From Devosia yakushimensis (lineage in GTDB: Bacteria; Pseudomonadota; Alphaproteobacteria; Rhizobiales; Devosiaceae), in contig NZ_BSNG01000001.1 in the NCBI RefSeq assembly GCF_030159855.1, positions 496,001-560,000 of the forward strand: a DNA stretch of 64,000 bases, in the 5' to 3' direction. A program made the translations under genes and the position numbers. Positions 58,035 to 64,000 of the stretch are shown here, one piece after another. Each line of letters opens with the position of its first letter. Position 1 is the stretch's first letter. The notes beneath the pieces were generated by a model. That model was not told where the DNA came from. It saw only the letters and a program-made list of their open reading frames with translations, and ran no database searches.

Positions 58035-59767
58035 GCGCCCGCAAGACAGCGGGTGAGCTGCGCTCGGCGCGCTGGTTCGCGTCGGATGATCTGCGTGGTT
58101 TCGGGCATCGGTCGCGGCTGATGCAGATGGGCTACGACGCCAGCGACTGGGCCGGCAAGCCGCTGATCGGCATTTTGAGCACCTGGTCCGACCTCAATCC
58201 CTGCCACGCGCATTTCAAGCATCGTGTGGATGACGTGAAGCGCGGCGTGTTGCAGGCCGGTGGTTTTCCGGTCGAGATGCCGGCTCTGGCATTGTCGGAA
58301 AACTTCATGAAACCGACGACCATGCTCTATCGCAATCTCCTGGCGATGGAGACCGAGGAGCAGATTCGCGCGCATCCCGTGGATGGCGTGGTGCTGATGG
58401 GCGGCTGCGACAAGACCACGCCGGGCCTCATCATGGGGGCGCTCAGCGCCGGAATGCCGATGATCTATCTGCCGGCGGGGCCGATGTTGCGGGGCAATTA
58501 TGCCGGCCAGCAGCTTGGCTCCGGCTCGGACGCCTGGAAATATTGGGACGAGCGGCGCGCGGGCACGATATCGGACAAGCAATGGCAGGGCGTCGAAGGG
58601 GGCATTGCCCGCTCCTATGGCCATTGCATGACCATGGGCACCGCTTCCACCATGACGGCCATCGCTGATGCGATGGGGCTGACACTGACGGGGGTGTCCT
58701 CCATTCCTGCGCCCGATGCCAACCATATCCGCATGTCGGCCCAGAGCGGGCGGCGCGTCGTTGAAATGGTTTGGGAGGGGCTGACGCCGGATCAGATCGT
58801 CACTCCGGCCGCAGTGCGCAACGCGGCAATCGTGGCCATGGCGACGGGGTGTTCGACCAATGCAGTCATCCATCTGCTCGCCATGGCGCGGCGGGCAGGG
58901 GTGGTACTGACGCTGGATGATCTGGACGCATTGGGCCGCACTACGCCGGTCCTGGCCAATATCCGCCCCTCCGGGCAGACCTATCTGATGGAAGACTTCT
59001 ATTATGCCGGGGGCCTGTTAGCGCTGATGGCGCAAATTCGCGACCGGCTGGACCTGGGCGCGATGACGGTCTCGGGGGAGACCCTAGGTGCGGCGCTGGC
59101 CGATGCGAAAGTCTATAATGACGATGTGATCCGGCCGCTGTCCAATCCGATCTATCCCGAGGGATCGCTGGCTGTGCTCAAGGGCAATCTGGCGCCCGAT
59201 GGCGCGGTGATCAAGCCGGTGGCCTGCGATCCCCGCTTTCATGTGCATCAGGGGCCCGCGCTGGTGTTTGACAGCTATCCGCAGATGAAGGCGGCTGTCG
59301 ATAATGAAAACCTGGATATTACCCCGGACCATGTGATGGTGCTGCGCAATGCCGGTCCGCTGGGCGGTCCGGGCATGCCGGAATGGGGCATGCTGCCCAT
59401 GCCCAAGGCGCTGCTCAAACAGGGCCATCGCGATATGCTGCGCCTGTCGGATGCCCGTATGAGCGGCACCAGCTATGGTGCCTGCGTGCTGCATGTGGTG
59501 CCCGAGGCGCATGTCGGCGGGCCACTGGCTCTGCTGCGCAATGGCGACATTATCCGCATCGATATTCCAAACCGCCGGCTGGATATGCTGGTGGACGATG
59601 CCGAGCTGGCGCGCCGCCGGGCTGCCTGGGTCAAGCCGGCCGACCGGTTCGGGCGGGGCTATGGCTGGATGTATGCCGCCCATGTCAGCCAGGCCGACAA
59701 GGGCTGTGATTTTGATTACCTGCTGCCTGAGTTTGGCCCGGCGGCCGGGGAGCCCGATATTTTCTAG
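58031..59767 (+). CDS. IlvD/Edd-family sugar-acid dehydratase (L-arabinonate dehydratase-like), second copy
   Basis: The 578-residue protein overlaps the enolase-family gene by 4 bp. Iron-sulfur cysteines lie in 'NPCHAHF', 'MGGCDKTTPG' and 'YGHCMTMGTASTMT'. 'LRSARWFASDDLRGFGHRSR' places it in the aldonate subgroup. It is a close paralog of the enzyme at 13.2-14.9 kb. It would turn an aldonic acid made by the preceding enzymes into a 2-keto-3-deoxy acid, the substrate type for the aldolase encoded next. Confidence 0.87.
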   Translation: MSARKTAGELRSARWFASDDLRGFGHRSRLMQMGYDASDWAGKPLIGILSTWSDLNPCHAHFKHRVDDVKRGVLQAGGFPVEMPALALSENFMKPTTMLYRNLLAMETEEQIRAHPVDGVVLMGGCDKTTPGLIMGALSAGMPMIYLPAGPMLRGNYAGQQLGSGSDAWKYWDERRAGTISDKQWQGVEGGIARSYGHCMTMGTASTMTAIADAMGLTLTGVSSIPAPDANHIRMSAQSGRRVVEMVWEGLTPDQIVTPAAVRNAAIVAMATGCSTNAVIHLLAMARRAGVVLTLDDLDALGRTTPVLANIRPSGQTYLMEDFYYAGGLLALMAQIRDRLDLGAMTVSGETLGAALADAKVYNDDVIRPLSNPIYPEGSLAVLKGNLAPDGAVIKPVACDPRFHVHQGPALVFDSYPQMKAAVDNENLDITPDHVMVLRNAGPLGGPGMPEWGMLPMPKALLKQGHRDMLRLSDARMSGTSYGACVLHVVPEAHVGGPLALLRNGDIIRIDIPNRRLDMLVDDAELARRRAAWVKPADRFGRGYGWMYAAHVSQADKGCDFDYLLPEFGPAAGEPDIF

Positions 59768-59777
59768 GAGCATATGG

Positions 59778-60497
59778 ATGAGCACTTTTGCGGATGCGAC
59801 GCGGGACAAACTGATGGGGGTCAGCGTTGCCACGATCAGCACGGCGCTGTTCAAGCGCGGCCTGCGCAACCAGACCATTCAGGATGTGCAGCCGGTCGGC
59901 CGGAAGGGCCGCAACATGGTCGGCCCGGCCTATACATTGCGCTATATCCCGGCGCGCGAGGACCTCAACGGGCTCGAAGTGTTCCGCAATCCCGAGCACC
60001 CCCAGCGCGCCGCTGTCGAAAGCTGCCCGCCCGGCGCGGTATTGGTCATGGATAGCCGCAAGAATCCACGCGCGGCTTCCGCCGGCTCCATTCTGGTCAC
60101 CCGGCTGATGGTGCGGGGCGTGGCTGGTGTCGTTACCGATGGCGGGTTTCGCGACAGCCCGGAGATCGCTGACCTGGCCATTCCCGCCTATCACAATCGT
60201 CCGTCAGCGCCGACCAATCTGACGCTGCATCAAGCGCTCGATATCAATGTGCCGATCGGCTGCGGCGACGTGGCCGTGTGGCCCGGCGATATTCTGGTCG
60301 GGGACGATGAAGCGGTGATCGTCATCCCGGCGGCTCTGGCTGACGAGATTGCCGATGAGGCTGTTGAGATGATCGCCTATGAGGATTTCGTCACCGAGCG
60401 GGTGCTGGCCGGGCAAACCATTATCGGGCTTTACCCGGCGACCCAGCAGCAGAATCTGGAGGATTTTGCCGCTTGGCGCGCCAAGCATAAACGCTGA
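59778..60497 (+). CDS. RraA/HMG-aldolase-family protein
   Basis: ATG 59778 after TAGGAG gives 239 residues. The family signature with the catalytic Arg-Asp is seen in 'GVAGVVTDGGFRDSPEI', and later 'CGDVAVWPGDILVGDDEAVIV'. Related enzymes are 4-hydroxy-4-methyl-2-oxoglutarate aldolases and oxaloacetate decarboxylases; some act as aldolases on 2-keto-3-deoxy sugar acids. At the end of this operon it would split the keto-acid made by the dehydratases into pyruvate-type and aldehyde products. The RNase E inhibitor role of RraA is not expected here. Confidence 0.82.
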   Translation: MSTFADATRDKLMGVSVATISTALFKRGLRNQTIQDVQPVGRKGRNMVGPAYTLRYIPAREDLNGLEVFRNPEHPQRAAVESCPPGAVLVMDSRKNPRAASAGSILVTRLMVRGVAGVVTDGGFRDSPEIADLAIPAYHNRPSAPTNLTLHQALDINVPIGCGDVAVWPGDILVGDDEAVIVIPAALADEIADEAVEMIAYEDFVTERVLAGQTIIGLYPATQQQNLEDFAAWRAKHKR

Positions 60498-60564
60498 CAT
60501 CAGCGAACCATGTGGAGCGCAGCTTGGTGCGGCCGCCTGTCATCAACAAATCGATTGGCAATGA

Positions 60565-60612
60565 CGGGCTTGGGCGCAGAGGGACCTAAGCAAAGATCGT
60601 CCCTAAAGCCCG
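60565..60612 (+). terminator. Nested hairpin downstream of the RraA-like gene
   Basis: An outer stem cgggctt/aagcccg (60565-60571, 60606-60612) encloses an inner stem agggac/gtccct (60580-60585, 60599-60604). It lies in the 188-bp gap before the tRNA gene and could end the long operon. The rest of this gap shows nothing clear. Confidence 0.45.
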
Positions 60613-60685
60613 CATTTGCGCCAAACCGACTCACGATTTCTCGGCATCGGTTCAGGCCGAATTTGGCCCAAGACATGATCTGCGA

Positions 60686-60762
60686 TGGTGACCCCGGCGG
60701 GATTCGAACCCACGACCCCAGGATTAGGAATCCTGTGCTCTATCCTGCTGAGCTACGGGGCC
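60686..60762 (-). tRNA. tRNA-Arg (anticodon CCT)
   Basis: On the minus strand a 77-nt cloverleaf is present. The acceptor stem pairs GGCCCCG with CGGGGTC, the anticodon arm is CAGGA-TTCCTAA-TCCTG with anticodon CCT, and the T arm holds GTTCGAATC. The discriminator base is A and the CCA end is encoded. It reads AGG arginine codons. tRNA genes of this kind are common island attachment sites, but no integrase or att repeat is seen here. Confidence 0.95.
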
Positions 60763-60921
60763 AGCCGGGCGCAACTTAGACAAAGAGGATAAACGAATAA
60801 AGTCATTTTGCTGCATCTTTCCAAGATGCTCGGTGCGCGGACATCCGCAGAGCTGTCTTGCGGACGTCTTGCGTTTGAGGCACACCGGGGGCTGAACTTG
60901 CCCCCCAAGAGGACAGCCCAG

Positions 60922-62154
60922 ATGGCCCATCCCGTTTCCCCGCTCGCCCCCAAATCCTATCCGGACCTGCCGGCGATTGCCGGTGTGCGTTTCGCGACGG
61001 CGGAGGCCGGGATCAAGTACAAGAACCGGACGGACGTGCTGCTGATGGCGTTCGATGAGGGCACGACGGCCGCAGGCGTTCTGACGCGCTCGAAATGCTC
61101 GTCGGCGGCGGTCGACTGGTGCCGGGCCAACCTGCCCGGCGGGCTGGCGCGGGGCCTGGTGGTCAATTCGGGCAATGCCAATGCCTTTACCGGCATCAAG
61201 GGGCAAAAGAGCGTCGAGTTGACGGCCGATTATGCGGCCAAGGCGCTGGGCTGCGCGCCGTCGGAGATTTTCCTGGCTTCGACCGGGGTGATCGGGGAGC
61301 CGCTCGATGCATCCAAATTTGCGGGCGTGCTGGATAATATGGCTGCCCGTGTCGATGCGGGGCCGTGGATGGAGCCGGCCAAGGCCATCATGACCACTGA
61401 TACCTTCCCCAAGCTCTCGGGCGCCTTGCTTGAGATCGACGGGGTCGAAGTCAAGATCAACGGCATTGCCAAGGGCAGCGGCATGATTGCGCCTGACATG
61501 GCCACCATGCTGAGCTTTGTGGTCACTGACATGCCGATCGCCGCCCCGGTGCTGCAGGCATTGCTGGCGCGACACGTGCAGACCAGCTTCAATGCCATAA
61601 CGGTCGATAGTGACACCTCCACGTCCGACACATTGCTGGCCTTTGCCACCGGCAAGGCCGGCGTCGAAGCGATTGTCAGCCTCGATGATCCGCGGGCCGA
61701 GACCTTCGGGCAGGCGCTGGCCGATGTGCTGTTTGACCTGGCCATTCAGGTGGTGCGCGACGGGGAGGGGGCGACCAAGCAGGTGTCCATCCATGTCGAA
61801 GGGGCGACCTCGGACCAGAGCGCCTTCCGCATTGCCAAGGCGATTGCCGACTCGCCCCTCGTCAAGACCGCCATTGCCGGCGAAGACGCCAATTGGGGCC
61901 GCGTGGTCATGGCCGTGGGCAAGGCGGGCGAACCGGCCGATCGCGACAGGCTGGCTATTCGCTTCGGCGACCTGCTGGTGGCCAAGGATGGTGAGCGTGC
62001 CGCCGTTTACGACGAAGCGGCAACCAGCGCCTATATGAAGGGCGAAGAGCTTGAATTGACGGTGAGCCTGGGGCTCGGCGAGGGCACGGCCAGTGTCTAT
62101 ACCTGCGACCTGACGCATGGTTACATCACCATCAATGGCGACTATCGGAGCTAG
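60922..62154 (+). CDS. argJ: Bifunctional ornithine acetyltransferase / N-acetylglutamate synthase
   Basis: ATG 60922 after AAGAGGA gives 410 residues. ArgJ moves the acetyl group from N-acetylornithine to glutamate in arginine synthesis. The precursor cleaves itself between Ala194 and Thr195 in 'AKGSGMIAPDMATMLSF', giving alpha and beta chains; Thr195 is the nucleophile. Other family blocks are 'VVNSGNANAFTG', 'ITVDSDTSTSDT' and the C-terminal 'TCDLTHGYITINGDYRS'. A longer upstream frame is not supported. Confidence 0.95.
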   Translation: MAHPVSPLAPKSYPDLPAIAGVRFATAEAGIKYKNRTDVLLMAFDEGTTAAGVLTRSKCSSAAVDWCRANLPGGLARGLVVNSGNANAFTGIKGQKSVELTADYAAKALGCAPSEIFLASTGVIGEPLDASKFAGVLDNMAARVDAGPWMEPAKAIMTTDTFPKLSGALLEIDGVEVKINGIAKGSGMIAPDMATMLSFVVTDMPIAAPVLQALLARHVQTSFNAITVDSDTSTSDTLLAFATGKAGVEAIVSLDDPRAETFGQALADVLFDLAIQVVRDGEGATKQVSIHVEGATSDQSAFRIAKAIADSPLVKTAIAGEDANWGRVVMAVGKAGEPADRDRLAIRFGDLLVAKDGERAAVYDEAATSAYMKGEELELTVSLGLGEGTASVYTCDLTHGYITINGDYRS

Positions 62155-62174
62155 GCTCCACGGAAGATCTGACG

Positions 62175-62927
62175 ATGAGCCTGCCGACAGCCCCCGAGAT
62201 TGAACATGCCTGCCTCAAGGCCTGGCCGGCGCTCGAAGAAGAGCGCTATGGCGCCTGGATCGCGCGCTTTGCCAATGGCTATACCAAGCGCGCCAATTCG
62301 GTGCAGAGCCTTGATGTCGATGACGACCAGGATGCGCCCCGGCGGATCGAGGCGGTGGCGCAGGCCTATCGGCAGCGCGGTCTGCGGCCGACATTCCGGG
62401 TGACGCCGCTGGTGGGGGCAGGGGTTCTTTCCGCGCTCGACGACAAGGGCTGGGCGTTTTATGAGCCGAGCCTGGTGCTGGCGATGGAATTGCCCAAGCG
62501 TGCGCGGCCGGTCGCGGCAACGACGCGATTGTTCGAGGCAGCCGACCCCGAATGGCGGCAGGCCCAGGGGGCGATGGCGGGGTATGGCGAGGCCGAGAGC
62601 AGTGCTCTGGCCGGCATTCTGGACAAGATCGCCGTGCCAGCCCGTGGCGTGCTCGTTTATGACGATGCCTATCGACCGGTGGGCGCCGCGCTCGCCATCA
62701 ATGCGGATGGGATCGCCATTTTCCTCAATGTCGTGGTGGACCCGTCGGCCAGGGGGCAGGGTTATGGCCGGGCCGTGATGCATGCCGCGCTCAATTGGAC
62801 CAGCCAGTCGGGTGCGGAGCGTTCCGCCATCCAGGTGCTGGGTGACAATGAGACGGCGCAGTCGCTCTACCGCTCACTGGGTTTTGCCGAGGTCTATTCC
62901 TATCACTACAGGCGGGCGCCGGAATGA
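62175..62927 (+). CDS. GNAT-family N-acetyltransferase
   Basis: The 250-residue protein has a C-terminal GNAT fold: 'IFLNVVVDPSARGQGYGRAV' with the acetyl-CoA loop R-G-Q-G-Y-G, and 'IQVLGDNETAQSLYRSLGF'. The N-terminal 110 residues form another acetyltransferase-like half that lacks a clear CoA loop. It lies between argJ and a mutT-like gene, and overlaps the latter by 4 bp. The substrate is unknown. This argJ-GNAT-mutT order is common in alphaproteobacteria. Confidence 0.85.
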   Translation: MSLPTAPEIEHACLKAWPALEEERYGAWIARFANGYTKRANSVQSLDVDDDQDAPRRIEAVAQAYRQRGLRPTFRVTPLVGAGVLSALDDKGWAFYEPSLVLAMELPKRARPVAATTRLFEAADPEWRQAQGAMAGYGEAESSALAGILDKIAVPARGVLVYDDAYRPVGAALAINADGIAIFLNVVVDPSARGQGYGRAVMHAALNWTSQSGAERSAIQVLGDNETAQSLYRSLGFAEVYSYHYRRAPE

Positions 62928-63322
62928 AGCTGCTGCTGGTTGTCGCCTGCGCGCTGGTCGATGTTGACCGCAGAGTGTTGATTGCCCAGCGGCCCGAAGG
63001 CAAGGCCATGGCCGGTCTCTGGGAATTTCCCGGCGGGAAGGTCGAGCAGGGCGAGAGTCCCGAGGCGGCATTGATCCGCGAGCTGGAAGAAGAACTGGGC
63101 GTCTCGACCAAGACGGCATGCCTGGCGCCGATATCTTTCGCCAGTCATTCTTACGAGAGTTTTCACCTGTTAATGCCACTTTATGTCTGCCGGAAGTGGC
63201 AAGGACAGCCGCAAGCCAAGGAACATTCCGCCCTCAAATGGGTGCGACCGCAGGCCCTGCGCGACTATCCGATGCCACCAGCCGACGAACCGCTGATCGC
63301 TGCGCTCTGCGATCTTCTATAG
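62924..63322 (+). CDS. mutT: MutT-type Nudix hydrolase (8-oxo-dGTP diphosphatase-like)
   Basis: The 132-residue protein has a full Nudix box from Gly38 to Val60 ('GKVEQGESPE' and 'RELEEELGV'), with the Mg-binding Glu residues. The N-terminal 'VACALVDVDRRVLIAQRPEG' and 'MAGLWEFPGGK' match MutT. It removes oxidised guanine nucleotides and so prevents mutation. It is translationally coupled to the GNAT gene. Confidence 0.9.
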   Translation: MKLLLVVACALVDVDRRVLIAQRPEGKAMAGLWEFPGGKVEQGESPEAALIRELEEELGVSTKTACLAPISFASHSYESFHLLMPLYVCRKWQGQPQAKEHSALKWVRPQALRDYPMPPADEPLIAALCDLL

Positions 63323-63343
63323 CCCGGTTATTCGGGGGTAGGC

Positions 63344-63538
63344 ATGAGGACGGCGCTGTTACAATTTCTCCGGGATGAGACCGGGGCCACGGCGATCGAA
63401 TATGCCCTGCTGGGTGTATTGGTGGCCGTTGCGCTGGCCGCTTCCTTCGCCGTTCTGGGCGATAGCCTCAGCAGCTTGTTCGGCACTGGCGCCGGCGGAC
63501 CCGCAGCCATTATCGGTGAGGCGGCCGACACTCTCTGA
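63344..63538 (+). CDS. Flp/Fap-type pilin
   Basis: The 64-residue protein has the class-III prepilin signature 'FLRDETGATAIEYALLGVLV', with the cleavage site after Gly14 and Glu18 at position 5 of the mature protein. It is followed by one hydrophobic helix and a short Gly/Ala-rich end. Such pilins form Flp (tight adherence) pili made by the Cpa/Tad system. No tad or cpa genes lie in the window, so this is a lone pilin gene here. Confidence 0.9.
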   Translation: MRTALLQFLRDETGATAIEYALLGVLVAVALAASFAVLGDSLSSLFGTGAGGPAAIIGEAADTL

Positions 63539-63553
63539 GGCGGCCGCTCCAGC

Positions 63554-64000
63554 CTATTGCAGCGCGACGACCTTGTATTTCTGTCCCGGTTGCACTGGAT
63601 CGCCCGGATAGAGATCGTTGATGATGTAGAACAGGTCCGCGCCGCGATTGAGCCCGGCCATCTGCCGCGCCAGGCTGTCGGCGGTGTCGCCGGCCTTGGC
63701 CGTGACGACGCGCACGGCGACCTTGCGGATGGCGCTGAGGTCGCTGCTATCGGTGCGGCGGAAGCTGGCGAGGGTCGTCTGGGCCCCGGCCGAAAAGCGG
63801 GCGCTATCGGCCTTGGCGGCGAAAATGAAGCGGTAGACCTGCCCGTCGAGCCGCACCACCGAAACGCGGAAGAACCATTGATCGGTCTGGGCGACGCCCG
63901 AGGCCATCTCGATGCCATTGACGGTCTGGGTCGTGACGCTGTCGGTCTTGAGGCCGGCGATCCAGCCGGATTTGAGATAGTCGGCAAGCCCGACATTGGC
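63554..64000 (-). CDS. M48-family metalloprotease, C-terminal part (5' end outside window)
   Basis: The frame stays open to the last base of the window, so the gene's start lies outside. The visible 148 residues include 'GWIAGLKTDSVTTQTVNGIE' and 'FRVSVVRLDGQVYRFIFAAK', then a LysM-like end ('VTAKAGDTADSLARQM' to 'YPGDPVQPGQKYKVV'). This C-terminal region is typical of the long alphaproteobacterial Zn-dependent M48 proteases (BepA/YfgC-like) that act in the periplasm. The HExxH active site is in the missing part, so the call rests on the tail alone. Confidence 0.65.
   Translation of the reverse strand, partial: ANVGLADYLKSGWIAGLKTDSVTTQTVNGIEMASGVAQTDQWFFRVSVVRLDGQVYRFIFAAKADSARFSAGAQTTLASFRRTDSSDLSAIRKVAVRVVTAKAGDTADSLARQMAGLNRGADLFYIINDLYPGDPVQPGQKYKVVALQ

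Noticed and set aside
60686..60762. tRNA-Arg as an integration site for a genomic island
   Set aside because: No integrase gene or repeated tRNA 3' end was seen on either side within the window.
1..64000. CRISPR arrays, prophage, insertion sequences
   Set aside because: No regularly spaced repeats, transposase, integrase or phage structural genes were found on either strand.

Overview
The window is a high-GC, gene-dense piece of an alphaproteobacterial chromosome, most likely a Hyphomicrobiales member of Devosia type. This is inferred from gene content (many ABC and TRAP solute importers, sugar-acid dehydratases, a Flp pilin, a TusA/SCP pair) and base use; no 16S rRNA gene is present. One tRNA gene, tRNA-Arg(CCT), is seen. 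No CRISPR array, insertion sequence, integrase or phage gene was found.

Layout. 1-5 kb: end of a MATE exporter, an HxlR regulator with an AAC(3)-family acetyltransferase, a DJ-1/PfpI protein, a D,D-carboxypeptidase, TusA and an SCP lipoprotein. 5.3-7.4 kb: a TonB-dependent receptor. 7.5-13 kb: a Cache histidine kinase, a NarL-type regulator and a TakP-like TRAP transporter, with a NarL-type palindrome in front of the transporter. 13-21.4 kb: an aldonate dehydratase, two paralogous sugar-binding proteins without permeases, a Gfo/Idh oxidoreductase, a GntR regulator, a phytanoyl-CoA-dioxygenase-like enzyme and an AraC regulator. 21.4-21.8 kb: remains of a thiolase gene.

22.0-37.6 kb: one long same-strand gene run encoding UbiD, UbiX, a Dpp-type importer, a PEP-mutase/isocitrate-lyase-like enzyme, a DUF2390 protein, a hydantoinase-type amidohydrolase, an N-carbamoyl amino acid hydrolase, a histidine-ammonia-lyase-like enzyme and a regulator made of two LysR proteins in one chain. 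The enzymes could form a line: cyclic ureide to carbamoyl amino acid to amino acid to unsaturated acid to decarboxylated product. 37.6-43.2 kb: an L-idonate/gluconate module (idonate 5-dehydrogenase, hydroxyacid dehydrogenase, gluconate 5-dehydrogenase, gluconokinase, 3-hydroxyisobutyrate-dehydrogenase-like reductase, LacI regulator) with a perfect operator palindrome in its divergent promoter region.

43.3-60.5 kb: a LacI-controlled glycoside locus. A GH29 fucosidase-like gene and the regulator lie on the minus strand. Opposite is a run of eleven genes: an Opp-type importer, an IolB/KduI-like isomerase, a GH39 enzyme with the active-site signature of alpha-L-iduronidase, a TIM-barrel isomerase-like protein, a hydroxyacid dehydrogenase, an enolase-superfamily enzyme, an IlvD/Edd dehydratase and an RraA-like aldolase. 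Three matching operator palindromes and a TTGACA promoter lie between the regulator and this run. Reduction of L-iduronate would give L-idonate, so the neighbouring idonate module could take up the released sugar acid; this is inference.

60.7-64 kb: housekeeping genes: tRNA-Arg, argJ, a GNAT acetyltransferase, a MutT-like Nudix hydrolase, a Flp pilin and the end of an M48 metalloprotease running out of the window.
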